From contig CM036243.1 of assembly GCA_020698575.1 (NCBI GenBank), positions 15,181,903 to 15,245,902 on the forward strand: a stretch of DNA of 64,000 nucleotides, written 5' to 3'. The notes beneath the pieces were generated by a model, which worked only from the letters and a program-made list of their open reading frames with translations, ran no database searches and was not told where the DNA came from. A program made the position numbers and the translations under genes. Positions 38,196-50,993 of this stretch are shown piece after piece (within the stretch, counting starts at the first letter, position 1; every line of letters begins with the position of its first letter). The stretch is from Bostrychus sinensis (taxonomy: Eukaryota > Chordata > Actinopteri > Gobiiformes > Eleotridae).

Positions 38196-39767
38196 TCACA
38201 CCTCACATTCCCGAGAAGGTTGCTGTTGACAAGTGCAAGAGCCATATTCATTTATGATTACCAAAGCTCCCTCAATGTGGTTGGGTTTATAGTCGACATA
38301 GTACTCCGGTGTTGAAATGGCAGCCATCTGCTGCATGCTTTGCTTTTGCTTCTGCTTACGGCGCTGACTGCTAAAGCACTGCCTCAGTTGTCGTATTCCA
38401 GCTGGAAAGCACTTCCATGCCACATAGAGCATGAGCACAATAATGAGAAAGGAAAAGATGAGTGCCATGGTTCCAGTCACCACTTTATGGATCTGCATGG
38501 TACTCTCCAGGTCGTCATGGCCCACTGTGACAGTGAATGAACTGGTGACCACCTCGCTGCCCTCACCCTCGTAGGGGTTGGGAGTAAATGGACCCAGTAG
38601 AACAGAGCCGCCCTGGGCCAGATCCCTGGTAGAGGCATACAGGCCTGCTGTAGTCACCTCCAGAGGTGGGTCCTCGCAAAGCTGAAAAGCATAGACAGCG
38701 TCCAGCACGTCCTCGCCCTGTGCTGTGTCGGGGCTTGAACACTGCAGTGAACTGTCACGCTGGCCTCGGAAGGCACTCAGCCAAGAGGCCAAGGCACACA
38801 CGTTCCGGGTGCACTCCCACTCGTTCCCCGCCAGGGTGATGCTGTCCAGGGATGACCACGAATCCAGGATGCGCTGGTCCAAAGCAGCCAGGCGATTAGA
38901 GTCTAGCATCAACACCTTGAGGCTGGGGGTGCTCTCAAAAACGTGTGACTCGATATACTCAATTTCATTGGATGAGAGGTCGATCTTCTCTAAAAAATGC
39001 CATGTCCATTCAAGGGTATTGACAACAGTAGTGGCACGATTATTGTGCATGTACAAAGTACGTAAAGACATGAGGCGTGGAAAGTGGGCCAGGTTGACTT
39101 TAACCAGTTCATTGTGCTCAAGATGCAACTCAGACAACTTGAAGAGGCCTGCAAAGGAGTTTCGTGCCAGGCTCTGCAGTTGGTTGTATCCCAAGTCCAG
39201 AAACTGCATGCTCCGGCAGTCTTGAAAAATTCGTACTGGCACAAATTTGAGAGCATTATAGCGCAAATGCAAATTGGTGAGCTTTCTAAGGCCATGAAAT
39301 AGGTCTGGCTCTAGTGCCTGAAGCCTGTTGTATGAGAGGTCCAAAATGCGTAGGTTTGGGAGGGGCTTAAAGGTACCATTTGGCAGACTCTCAATCCTGT
39401 TGCTGCTTAGGTCCAACTCTTTGACCCGTCTTAGCCTGTCAAATGCACCCTCCTCTACAATGTCAATATTGTTGTGATCTAGGTAGAGCCAGGTGAGCTG
39501 TGACAGACCCGACAGTTGGCCTTCACGCAGCTCGGTCAAGTTGTTCTCTCTCATGGACAGGCCCATGGCACTGCTCAGATTGCGAGGAATGTCTGTGAGA
39601 TTGAGTCCCTCGCAGTACAGCAGCTTGCTGTCGCAGCGGCACAGCCTGGGACAAACCCCCTCCACCAGGGGAACTGTTCTTAAAAAAATGCCCAGTGAAC
39701 ACAATATCAACCCAGGGGGCTTCTTCAGCGGCCACTTTAAGTACAGTCCAATTAGAAGGAAATCCAT
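38196..39767 (-). CDS. lrrtm1: Leucine-rich repeat transmembrane neuronal protein 1
   Basis: Complete single-exon coding region for a 523-residue type I membrane protein, a postsynaptic adhesion molecule that organises excitatory synapses by binding neurexins (family knowledge). Seen in order: N-terminal signal/hydrophobic segment (about 1-37); LRRNT cysteine cap (C39, C43, C45, C52); about ten leucine-rich repeats (about 67-300) with LxxLxLxxN periodicity; LRRCT cap (C319, C324, C343, C364); a variable extracellular stalk (about 367-425); one transmembrane helix (about 429-450); a basic cytoplasmic patch (about 469-476); and the C-terminal PDZ ligand ECEV. N-glycosylation sequons occur at N56, N63, N76 and N130. 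I chose the start at 39767 because the MDFLL beginning and 523-aa length match LRRTM1 of other vertebrates (about 522 aa). The frame stays open upstream to another ATG at 39842, but that extension crosses probable splice acceptors. The MDFLL start, the cytoplasmic tail and the ctnna2 host intron all favour LRRTM1 over LRRTM2/3/4. It is antisense to ctnna2. Confidence 0.96.
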   Translation of the reverse strand: MDFLLIGLYLKWPLKKPPGLILCSLGIFLRTVPLVEGVCPRLCRCDSKLLYCEGLNLTDIPRNLSSAMGLSMRENNLTELREGQLSGLSQLTWLYLDHNNIDIVEEGAFDRLRRVKELDLSSNRIESLPNGTFKPLPNLRILDLSYNRLQALEPDLFHGLRKLTNLHLRYNALKFVPVRIFQDCRSMQFLDLGYNQLQSLARNSFAGLFKLSELHLEHNELVKVNLAHFPRLMSLRTLYMHNNRATTVVNTLEWTWHFLEKIDLSSNEIEYIESHVFESTPSLKVLMLDSNRLAALDQRILDSWSSLDSITLAGNEWECTRNVCALASWLSAFRGQRDSSLQCSSPDTAQGEDVLDAVYAFQLCEDPPLEVTTAGLYASTRDLAQGGSVLLGPFTPNPYEGEGSEVVTSSFTVTVGHDDLESTMQIHKVVTGTMALIFSFLIIVLMLYVAWKCFPAGIRQLRQCFSSQRRKQKQKQSMQQMAAISTPEYYVDYKPNHIEGALVIINEYGSCTCQQQPSRECEV

Positions 39768-39791
39768 TAGCATAAATATCCAGGGATGTCT

Positions 39792-40061
39792 CTGAGAAAA
39801 TGTCCATTGAACCACTGTGGAAATTGTATTAACACCTATCACACCATATTTATCACATCATTTTTAACCTTTTTGTAGCATTGTTTCATTTTGAATTTCA
39901 GCCTCACACACTTTCATAAATCTGTTATTTAGTAAATAAGCAAATCAAAAGGTAAATGGCTTCTAATCTTACATCAAGCAGTGGGTGGAGAAGAGAGCGG
40001 ATGAAAAAAGGAATCAAACTGTCCTCATTGATCGCTCTTATTCGAAAAGATTCCTACTTAC
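39792..40061 (-). other. lrrtm1: Probable 5'UTR intron of lrrtm1
   Basis: On the minus strand a perfect GTAAGT donor sits at 40061-40056. Just upstream of the chosen start codon are two acceptor-like sites: a pyrimidine-rich run ending TTTTCTCAG (exon would begin at 39791) and a weaker TTTCCACAG (exon would begin at 39814). Either gives a short intron of roughly 250-270 bp in the leader. A second donor-like site, CTG|GTGAGC, is at 40690-40685 on the same strand, so a longer intron or an alternative first exon is possible. A non-coding first exon ahead of the coding exon is known for LRRTM1 in mammals. If the intron is real, the 25 in-frame residues upstream of residue 1 are not translated. 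Confidence 0.5.
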
Positions 40062-40062
40062 C

Positions 40063-41160
40063 CCTATCCAAAAGCTGACAATCTCTATTCAGCGTCTCGC
40101 TTTGTGCCCCAACACTAATTATGTGCGAATCTAAAAAAGACCCCACTGTGGTACAAATCCCCCCCTCCCTTCCCTCTTTTCAGTGGACACCAGATCCTTG
40201 GCAGGCTTACAATGTCTTAGTTCTCCTCAAGTGAAAGAGCCAGAAAGACAAGGAATCCAAGTAGCTTTCAGCGAGATGGTAGGAAGTGCAAGTTCCTCTG
40301 TCTGCATGCATGAGGTCTGTCTCTTCAGCTCCTCCGCAGTCCTCTGCTGCAATGATCAGAGGGGAGAAGACACAACTAGAGAAGAAAAAAACGCACCAAA
40401 GGAAAAGTCTTTTAAATGTGTGTCTTAGCTCGCCTCTCCTCCTCTACCCGCTTAAGTTTCAGCAGCTTTGTCGACACACATTATCGTCCATCTCTTGAAG
40501 CAATCGGTGACATGTAAGGTTTAAATCCATTAGAGTGGGTAATCATGCTTTCAATGATGGATGCGAGACAAAAAAAAAAAAAGGATTTAGTGAGGTAAAG
40601 CCTTCTGACCGTTTTCTTGTATAACAGTATTCCTTGTCACGTCAGCAGCTCATGTCGACTAAAAAGCGTCTCGCCTCCCCTGTGGCTCACCAGTCTGTGC
40701 TGCTCCCTGGCTGTCCGGGTGTTTTCTCCGCCAGCTGGAAGAGCGGTGGCTGAAGGCTGCCGCTGGTAGGCAGGCAGGCAGGGGCGGGAAATGTGGGAAG
40801 CAAAGAGCGCGCAGTCCCTTGCAGCAGACCAGTCCACTGACAGTGCATGCAGAAGCACCTTCTGTTCACTGAGTGTCGTAAGCCACTCACAATTCAGAGA
40901 GCTCGCTCTCTTCCCCTTGATCGCTCACTCGCCGGTTCACACTGCCTCCCTCCCTTCTCCTCTTCTCCTGTGTTTTTCTCTGTGCCTCAGACATTTACAT
41001 ATTCCGAATGGGCTGGGCTTAAACCAGGAGCTGCGCTATTCCTCCCATCCCCTCCCGTCTTCAATGACTCTAATGAATTGGGCTATATATTGTCTGCCTC
41101 CTTTGACGTTGCTATGAGGAAGCATTTTTTGGATTCAGAAATGCGACATAGCATCCAATG
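40063..41160 (-). promoter_or_regulatory. lrrtm1: Putative lrrtm1 first exon and promoter region
   Basis: Upstream of the probable leader intron the sequence is richer in GC and CpG than its surroundings, mainly at 40620-40900. It includes a GC-box-like GGGGCGGG at 40781-40788 next to a short GGCA repeat (about 40767-40780). A TATA-like word lies at about 41084-41091, but it is far from any supported start and could be chance. No transcription start can be fixed from sequence alone. The region carries no recognisable repeat, as expected of a constrained promoter. Confidence 0.4.
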
Positions 41161-41284
41161 AAAGAATACATGTCCTGAAGTAGTCCCACCTTTCTGTCTG
41201 ACATTCAGAGTGATCAGTAAGGAACACTTGATTAGTATTTCTTTTCCCTAAGGTATAACACTGTTTAATTCTTTGTTTTTGTTC

Positions 41285-41288
41285 TTTT

Positions 41289-41320
<32 letters not shown>
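41285..41320 (+). repeat. T26 followed by (GT)5
   Basis: 26 T then a short GT dinucleotide run. Confidence 0.95.
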
Positions 41321-44300
41321 TTTACAATCTAGATACTAAATATTCATAACATAACCTTTTTCCAACCTTGTATCCGGATACCCTACCTATTATCTTCAAA
41401 CCTTAAACTTAAATCTAAACTTTAAATCAAGGTTACAAATCTCTCCCTTGTCAAGATTTTCTTTTTCTTTTAGGACCATGCATAGAAGTTAAAAGGAAAT
41501 CCTTCATACTATACTGCTTGACCACTTCATACATGACAAGTTCAACAAATGTTTACTGCCTGCTAACATTATATTACATTATATATTACATTATATTACA
41601 AACACATTATATTACTTCAGAAGTCGTTCAGTTCTTTAGTGAAATCATATAGTGGATGAGTTTAGACTAAAAGTTACTTTGTTATGCCTGAGTACAGATA
41701 ACACAATGGATTCCCTAATAATGACTCTCTTCAATTGTCCTTTATCTTTTCAGATCTGACCCTGGCTAATAAATCAGTCTCAACACATGCCCATTGTTTA
41801 GTCTTGCCAACAATATAGGCTTAAGTTTAATGAGTCCAGACTAGAGTATGACATATCTCATTTGATCAAACTGTCCCGTAACCAGGCATTCTGTGTCATT
41901 GTCAATTATAGTGAGGGTATCCATTCTGAATACAGATGTAATTGGTTGCCACATAATATTAGCATAAAGCTTTACCATAAATATTCTCCTCTGAAGCTCT
42001 GCCTTTGCCCTGCTTTGCACTTCGCTGAAGTCATTCCAAGCTCTGTCACTGCTCTCCCATTAATTTCCAAAGACAATGAGCTGTGACAATGCCTTACATT
42101 TATCATATCAGCAAAGTTAGTAACTGCATGACCTTTTTACCTTTCAGAGTGTGCTGCATGTTTACAGGCATATGTCATAACCTTGTCTACTTGTATCTAC
42201 TGATACCTTTTAGATCATATTCTCTAAAGCTTTAGTGGTATGCTTTACAGACTGGCCCTGTCCTCGTGTCTGTTCTTATGATCCTGCCTGTCGACTGCTG
42301 TGATGTAGGTGTTGATGTTAGGGCTGTCAGTGTGGTATTATAATAAGCAGCAGAATTGCTTGCTAACTAGGTCAGGGATTCTTTAAGGTTATATCACATG
42401 ACAAAAGCACAGTCTCTTTAACATGATCTTAAAAGCAGAGCAGGTAGTGTATATGTAACAGGCGTAACAAGTTGGAGAGTACAGACCTTCTCCAAGGCAT
42501 TGTCCCTAACCCACAACGATATAGTGCTATGACGTGGACTTGAAACGGACATCTTCTAGTTTTAGAATATCCATTCAGCCACAAAACTTTTATACATCAC
42601 TGAAGTTACCATCTTTGGCTGCAAATCTTCTATCCAAGCCAACAAAACATAATCTACTTGGCGAAAGTAAAGAACATGCAAGTCATACAGAAAAGGATGA
42701 AATAAATGGCCAATGCAAAAAATGTAGCATTACCGGTCAGTGTGTCTTTTACTCAATGTAGCCATGTTGAAGTTTAAATCATTTTGCCATGCGATATTCC
42801 GTCTCAGCTGTAATGGACGACCACACCATCAGCTAATGACTTGGTGCACTGTAATGACTTGACATAGCGAATAGGAGGATGAGAGCATCCAGAGCATCCA
42901 TTTTTTAAGACTTTAAGAGCTTTCGCCTCTCTGCTTTTGAGTAAGGTCAGCACAAGTCTTAGTGAAAATGTGAGTCTATGTGTAAAACATACCTCTGACA
43001 CATTAATGTGGTCATGGATTCATTAGATGGAGGATTCTCTGGAGAACTTGTTCTTTAAATTGAGTTGCTCATAATATAAAGTACTGTGCAACGGTTTTAT
43101 TGAGGTGGGAACAAAAATATGAGAATTTTATTTTTGTTATGAACATTTCAGGGAACGTTGGCAATGAGCCAAAGACACACAATGGATTCTTTACCATTGT
43201 GAACTAGAATCATCAAGTTTAAGTCCAAGTCTGAGCTTTACAATAACTTAGCAAATCTTTACCAGAGAGTGGCAGAGATTGACGCTCTCGAGTGCCTTTA
43301 GTTTTGGGTTTTTGTTATTCCTGTTGTCTGTTTGTTTGTTTGTTTTTTGATAGCGGCAATTTTGTGTGTTTGTACATTGATACGCCTTGCTTTGTTCACA
43401 TTTTTCTGCGTCATACTGTAAATGTAAAAAAGAACATATACTTTTAATTCCGCATTTATCTTGCATAATTGTGATTGTGGTTAGAGATTTCGGTGAATCA
43501 GACAGCAAAATGATCACCCTTTGTGATTACAGGCACTTCATTTAAAGAATATGTAAACAGTAAAGCATATCTGACCACATCAGCCCTACCAAAAAGCTCA
43601 GTGATGACTAATTGGTCTGCTACCAAGATAATATTGATGGGCAGCTGCATGTTCTGAAGACGCAGTAAGACATGATTCTGCATCCGCTATTAAGAGCTGC
43701 CTCCAGCAGATGGAGGTTTCTCTCACATAGAAGGGGTCAAGAAGGGACCAAGAGTTAATTCATGTAGGTTTTTCCTCTGGCCCTTTTCACAGCATATAAT
43801 CCTATTATATAATCAGCATCTCAAGGTGAACAGTGGATAAAGCTGGATAGCCACCAGGCATTTGTAATCATTACATCATCACAGTTTAACATATACTGAA
43901 CACTTTCCATTTCCAAATTACAAATTGGAACTTCTACACAGTATAAAAATAAACCCACTGTTCTTTTATATTTTTAAGTGGCCTATTCTAAGCAACAACA
44001 GGGCTTAAGAAAACAATACTGTGATGCTCAATGGAGTATGTGACAGGGAGAACATGGCTGTCAGTATGGGTTACAGTAGCTTGAAACACTGCTAGGTTTG
44101 CTTCGCTAAGCACTGGTGGCTATTATAAAAATATCAATATAACATCAGCTCCATACAGTGCTTATGTTTGGGAGTTCACAGGTAGATAGAAAATGAGCAG
44201 ACTCAAAAGCGATAAGAATGAAAGTTACGAATGACTTTTGGAGTGGCTGGATTGGTAATCTGGGTATGTAGTAATTTAGGTAAAATATTTAAAAGGGTCT

Positions 44301-46165
44301 ATTTGAGCAATTTGATGAAAAAGAAATGCAAATTGTAATTACAACAATTTCAAAAAACAAGTAAAGAGATTCAATTGTTACATGTCCTTTTCCTTTCAAA
44401 CAGGCTGACGAGACTGAGAGTCTGTGCGCTTTGTCTGTCTGGATGTGTGACAGAAGCATTAGTATGGTTGTCAGTTGCTAACAGTCACTATATGTCCAGC
44501 TTCATGCGTTTCCTGTTGACAGGAATGGAAAACCAGTTGTTTAACCATGTCACAACATGGAGCTGTTGCCCTCTGGTTATGCTTCTGTAAGGAGATAGGA
44601 TCAGATCACAGCTGGTGAAATGTGACGTACCTGACAGTGTAACTTTTTAAATAACTTCTTTCGGGTCAGTTTTATGTGTGAGCTTACATTAAATTCACTT
44701 ACACAGTATGTGGGCATTACTACTATGTTTCTTGATGCAATTTTGCCCTAGCTCTTATGTCTGTGGCTTCAGAGGGAACATCAAACATGGCTTATGACTG
44801 GGCTCTGTCTGCCAGAGGAACTTTGTTCTGCTGTCAGATGATGCAGAAATCCCATTGAGAGCCACCAAGCCCATTTTCACAACGCAGCTTTCCGCAGCCT
44901 CATACCCTGACTTCTGATAGCCCTGACAACTGTGGCCTATTGCCTCATCCTGAGCCAAACAAGCCTTCACATCCTTCATGTGTCCACTGTCCTCTCATGT
45001 CCTGATGAAGCGACCAACAGACCAGCTTCTGATGCAAAAGGCTGTAACTGTGACTATAGATTAAAATGACTTGTGCTTTGTGTTTATAATTCAATTTAAG
45101 AAACCAAGAACCAAGAATAGATAAATCTCTGTAATAGCACAAAGGTTCTTGTATTTTGAGTTTAACACGTCCAGGTCCTTGTGCTGTAACCTTGGATTCA
45201 AATAAATTCAATTGGATTGGGCACAGAGAACTCACAAAATACAATTTACATTTCTCTGTTGAGGAGATTGAGGGTATGGACGCAGACGGTAATTCTGCAC
45301 ACAGAATCCCACAACATTCAGTAAGTCCTAAATAAAATAACCTTGCTGGTCTTTCTATTTTCATTAAATTTGCATTAAATGGCTTAAGGTATCTTTATCA
45401 CTTTCAACTAGCAGCACTCCTCTTTGTGTGCTCTGAGAATGCAACGGGAAAATTTAAATATTTATGGTCATAAACTATCCATTAATATGCTTTTATTGTA
45501 CTTGAAATTAGTTAAAAAAAATTTAAAAAAAAGTACCCTCAGTTTGTCCATAGCGATTGACATTTACGTTTCCAATGTCTTGATCAAGTCCAACATCGTT
45601 TTACCGAAAGGCTCAACAAGTGGATACCAGAGGCCAATCTCCCCTGCTAATCGCTCACCTTGATAGCAATAATTAATTGCACGATGTCCAGAAAAGTAGG
45701 ATGACACATAAATTCATTACACACACTGCTGGGGGTATCCTCATTAAGGTTTGACTTTGAAGTGAACTACACATTTATTATGTTGTACTTTTAAAAGAAT
45801 TTATTAAATGACTGACTTTGCCACCGTCATGGTTTGTAATTAGTTATAAAAAGACACATGATTTGTATGTAATCATTGTCTTTGTTTATTTAATCAAGGA
45901 AGGGAAAAGCAGGGGAAAAGCCTGACAACAGCGATTAAGACTGCTGTTTTCAATTCAGTCTAAGCCCATTGATGAGAACTGTGCTGTTTATGCACGTCAG
46001 TCAATTTGAATATTGTAGGAAAGAGATATTTTTTTCAGTAGTTCAATTCAAAGTGAAATGCTTATTTTACATAGATTTAGTATACACAATGTTTAGTATC
46101 TCATACAATTTTAATATTACATTATATAACTATAATTTCACAATCTTCACAATTAAAATAAATGC
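41321..46165. other. Intronic, no gene
   Basis: Upstream of lrrtm1 on its strand. Contains an ATTACATTAT-type AT array at about 41565-41615, a family C fragment at 43130 and a (GTTT)n run near 43327-43345. Nothing else recognised. Confidence 0.5.
43130..43240 (+). repeat. Teleost dispersed repeat, family C fragment
   Basis: GAACATTTCAGGGAACGTTG, AATGAGCCAAAGAC, ATTGTGAACTAGAATCATCA and AAGTCCAAGTCTGAGC follow family C order. Confidence 0.5.
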
Positions 46166-46959
46166 TTGAAATATTTCACTCTGTCTACTGCATTGGTATA
46201 TCACTTGCATGTCATTTGCGTGTTACGATTATTGGCATTTCCCATGTTGTCAGTAATGTATGTTGTAACTTTAGCTTTGCCTGCCTTCATTGTTAGAGCT
46301 GGGATCAGGTCTGCTGTTATGCCTTTTGCATTGGCTCTGACTTTGTTTAGTAGTGGTGCAAGAACACATGGCTTATTTTTAACACATAACCTGTACAGTC
46401 TGTTCTCACGCCTCATTATTGCCATCAAACACACAATGTTGTCTAAAGAAAAGTATGGGAATAACTGTAGAGCCACATGGAAAGAGAACTGCTCTGTTTC
46501 ACAGCGTCTCTCAGCTGGTGGGATGCAGTCAACCCCTGAGGTTTCTGCTGTAATTGTCTCACTAGTCATCAATTTATCACGTCGGCACTTAGTTAAAGTG
46601 CAGCAACAAAACTGTGCATGTCAAGCTTTTAGACAGTTGAATCATTTATTAGCAAGTTATTTTAGGGTGCTATACATGCAGAACACCTGTACGCTTTTTC
46701 TTGGCACATGTTATATTTGTCATCTAGGGACAACGTGGCGCACCTAGATCAGTTTCAAAGCGCAAAGTTTCTCTGTTGACTGTGTGGATTCTTACAAGGC
46801 TTTTTATAAAGTGTCCTAGACTTCACACGGTTGTAAAAGCTGTGTTTTATCAGTCCCCATGGGCTCTTAGGTCGCAGTTGTATGGTTATGCCTCAGACGC
46901 ACGCATTATGATGTTTGGTTAAAAGGTAAAGAAATCAATGCATAAAGTATGATTATCAT

Positions 46960-47395
46960 CTGCCAAGAAGGTCATGTTTTGGCTTGTGCTGGTTTGTTTG
47001 TGTGTTAGAAAGATAACTCAAAAAGTAATTGTCGGATTTTGATTGAATTTTCACAAAAGGTCAGTAAAGGGCCAAGGAAGAAATTATTTGTTTTTGATGT
47101 GGATCCACAACAAGGTCTGTGAGGAATTTAGGAGCCAAATATATTCCCTTCAGCTACAATTGTTGTGTGCGATGTATGGGCTTTGTGGCTCAATGGAAGG
47201 CACATTTACCCCTGGACTAGAAAATCCCCTGAGTCAGTAACACCATCTGGATCCAGACATTTTTGAAAGTGATTCTGTACATTTGAGAGATTGGGCCAAA
47301 AATGCTCCAATGCGAGAAATAAAAGTTCAATGGACTTAGCATTTCCCCTGAACTAGAAGATGCCCAGTTCAAGTCCAGGTCTGGGCTGTATATCA
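46960..47395 (+). repeat. Teleost dispersed repeat, family C (fullest copy)
   Basis: Runs from GCCAAGAAGGTCATGTTTTG through AGAAAGATAACTCAAAAAGT, GGTCAGTAAAGGGCCAAGGA and TTGATGTGGATCC to CCCTGAACTAGAAGATGCCC and CAAGTCCAGGTCTGGGC. The ACTAGAAGATC-type 3' module is present twice (about 47185-47230 and 47330-47395), suggesting local duplication or two adjacent copies. Confidence 0.65.
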
Positions 47396-50300
47396 TTACT
47401 ATTGCACGGTAACAGACTGTATGTCCTAACGGAGATCTGCTCTCCAAATGCTTCTAGAAAACCCTCTGTGAAGGTCCAAGAATCAATCAAAACTTTTTAA
47501 AGAAAAAGATGGGTGGCAGCTGGTACTGGACAGTTCCTGGATGTGTGCCACTGGTGAGGCTGTCCCTTCATATTGCCTGCTCAAATATATATTTAATTAC
47601 CACAGCTGGGTTCTTTCCAGTGTGCTATGCAGATGGCATTTCAAACCTGACATGTCAAGATGTGAATGACACCAAATCAGTGTCAAGCACAGGTCTTTAG
47701 TTTAGGGAGGAAAAGTACCTGAGATATCAAATAACTAATGTCAAATTTGAGCTGGCTAGCCTAAGGGTTTGTCATATATCCCTCTCTGTCTGGTTGACTC
47801 GAACATATAACAAACCTACATACCAAAGTCTTTTTCTCTCAACAAAATGGCATGTTGTCTCAAATTTAGTTTATTTAGCACACAGAGAACAATAACAAGG
47901 CATAAACATTGTTAATCATGTCATTCTTCTATCAGCTACTGTTTGGTGCAGCTGCCCACCTGTACCAGGGCCTTGTCCACCAGATGGGCCATGCATAATT
48001 AAGCCGATAACCGGCAGCACAAACCTGACCTTGTCACAGTGCAGAGAATAAGGCTGGCTGTGGCACCCAGGGGCTCACTTCACCCTCCTTGTGATGCTCA
48101 AGTTCATGTTCTGCCGCTCCCAAACTCCACTAACTATTACTTCCAGGAGTATTTGTTAGTATTCATGGTAGCACGATTTGAGACATCACCATAAACAATA
48201 AAACTGGTATCTTTTATGCAACTACTTTGTACTTTGATGGTATTTATGAGTTTTGTGTGGCCCTATGTGTGCACTTGCATTGGTATATTTGTTTTGGATT
48301 ACAAAAAGAAATAAAATATGTACTGGTTAGGTTTTAATAATCGATTCAGGAAAGGCTGGTGTATGTGGGTGCTCTGTAATTCAAATTTTGAATTCAGGTT
48401 TGGCAATATATCTTCACCTTTTGAGACAAGGCCAGTGTCTTGTAAAAAGGTCTGGATTCATAGAGTGTATCTACTGTTATGATATGTGTGTTCATTCATT
48501 TTACAGATCTTAATTAAAATAATTACAACTATATGATTACATGCCACCATAATTGTGTTGCCTGAGCAAAAGAATGTGTCTTTTCTTTTAGCAGTCTTAG
48601 CAAATGTAGGCTACTTATAAAACTATAGTGTCAACTTGCAACAAAACATGATTAATTTCCAACAAAACGCATAATACATGACAATTTGCAAACGATATGG
48701 TCACCTTTTTGATTACTAGTTTAAAGCAGTTTGGAGAGATCATAGAAGTTACATAAAAAACACAATTTAGTATTTGGAAGCATATTAATTTGCATTAAAA
48801 TAACCCTCTTCATGTGGCTTTTTAAAGAGTCTATATTTAGGTTTTTTGAAAGGCACATGCTAGTAGCCAGGGTAGAGAGATTGTGCTGGCTGTAGTTATA
48901 TTTTTGCACAAGCTCTTATTTAATTACTCAGAATTGCCAAATGCACACAGACTCTAGTGTGTCATAATTTTTTAAATAAGCTGTTGGTACAGCAGGTCCT
49001 AGTTTTTGCAGCAAAATCAATTTATCAGTCTGTGATCAAATCAATGCTCATTTAGATGTTGCACCACAGTTTAATAAATCCCAGCTCGCGAGCTCCATAT
49101 GTCTATCTAGTGCCTGAATCTGTGCAGTTTCTGAGGCAGTTTGATAAATGACAGGCAGAGTTTCTAAGGGTGCTGTCTGCATGTCATTTCCTGAAAATAC
49201 TGTTTATTCTCAAACAGCTAAGTCCATTGTAGGGATACATTTTATACGGCAGCTTAAGGAAGAGAAAAGATGCCCTTTGAATAGACATCAATTCCCAAAC
49301 ACCCACCATGACAGTAAGTAAGATCTGTCCTCACACAGTGCTCTTACATCATGTCCAGATATTGTGTGGCTTTACTGTGCCTTATTTCACACAACTAATA
49401 GCAGCAACAACTCTTTTAGTGGCTTGCCACGGCTGCGTGGCTGGATTGACAAAGCCTACATAAAAGGATGGTGGGAGACATAATCATTTCACCAGTTCAG
49501 CCGGCCCCAGAGTCTTTGAAGTTTTTGCACCCTGGATCATTACGACAACAGAGCACGCTGTTGTCTTGCCTCGCACACTATACTTCTGTTGTTTGTCTGC
49601 ACATCCTTTCTCCATGGGCCTAGCCACAGTAGGTAGGAGCCATGGAACAGTTATCATACTATCATTAGCATATTTTTACTTTATCTGCCGCTCACCACAT
49701 TTACTGTCTCACTTCAGGCCATTTCCCCCATTTCCTAAACTGCCATAATCCCTTATTAGCACAACCTACACACAGCAGCCCACCTAGAGAACCGTCTTGA
49801 GTCATCATTATCATGTTTTTTTACAATCACACACAATTCTCCACAGCCTGCTATCCCTGACGTCCAGCACCACACACTGATAGTAGACTACTGCTACTTT
49901 TGGGGCACTGTGGTGCTCATTTTTATAATTTGAATCAGTTCATTTTGTTCATGCACCTGCAGTGATCTATTTAAACATCCTCTGTCACTGTCTATATAAC
50001 TGATTTTCTACCAACTACATTACATTAGGTATGTAAAGCATGAGACCAAATTCTGTCTAGAGAATATGTTTTTACAGTTATTTTAGGCTTTTGGAGATTT
50101 TGTAGTAACTGTAATTCTGTTTCACAAAGCACTGTCACATAGAGGGAGAAAGAAGCTATGAGTTTGGAAAACATGCTATCATCCAAAATGTCACTGTGAT
50201 ATACGTATACTACAAGTACTAAAAAAGGGATTATATAGAGCCAACTACAGAATCTTCTATCATGTATTTTCACAATTTAAATGCTTCTATTGTTTTTACC

Positions 50301-50745
50301 AATATGTTTCAAAATGGCCAACATTGTAAGGTAATGCAGGCTACATCTGCCCAATTTATGAGGTTTTTATAGGTTACTTCATGGGTGGAGGTCAGGCTTG
50401 ACTGTGCTTTAAAGGCTCGGTAATAGACATGTCTGACCCTTCACACAACAATATAAAGTGTGCCTTGAGTGCCTTCATTGCCTGTGGAGCTTTCTGTGTG
50501 CAGGTCATGACACATATTGTTTAGTGGTCCACAAAGAGGTGCGGAATGGAATGACGCAATGCTGGGGATAAAAGATGACTGTGAAATGGGATTATGTATT
50601 AAAACCAGGTCTAAAAATTGGATTGACCAACGTGTACACAGTTCATTCAAGTTCACAGACATACACATAAGGTTGTGTGGGCAAGCCAAAGTCAGGAATC
50701 TGTGGTTACATTCAAATAAGAATTCTTGTATTTCAAAGCTATACA
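47396..50745. other. Intronic, nothing recognised
   Basis: No coding signal or dated transposon between the family C and family A repeat copies. Confidence 0.5.
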
Positions 50746-50993
50746 GTCATTTATCTTTTTTCCCCTTATCCATTGGTGGCTGGTGCCTATCCCAGCAACT
50801 ATTGGCCTGAGATAGCATGAGTCCCGGACAATGGTCAATTAGTTGCAGGACTGACGGGATGCACACTGATGGACAACCGTTCACGAGTAATTTGGATTGT
50901 CCAATTTGCCTTTACTTGCTTGTCTTTGGATGGTGGGAGGAAACAGGAGTACTCTGCAAGATGTGTTGATAGGGCAAGAAATGGCACCATGTC
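50746..50993 (+). repeat. Teleost dispersed repeat, family A copy 4
   Basis: Contains GGTGCCTATCCCAGCAACTA, GGACTGACGGGATGCACACT and TTGTCTTTGGATGGTGGGAG, colinear with the copy at 30148 but more diverged. Confidence 0.7.

Noticed and set aside
38725..39225. 166-codon open frame on the plus strand
   Set aside because: It is the antisense shadow of the lrrtm1 coding exon and has no family resemblance of its own.
41084..41091. TATA-like word as the lrrtm1 promoter core
   Set aside because: AT-rich words are frequent here, and there is no independent evidence for a start about 30 bp downstream on the minus strand.
44945..45364. 139-codon open frame on the minus strand
   Set aside because: No family resemblance and low-complexity intronic composition; no supporting signals.
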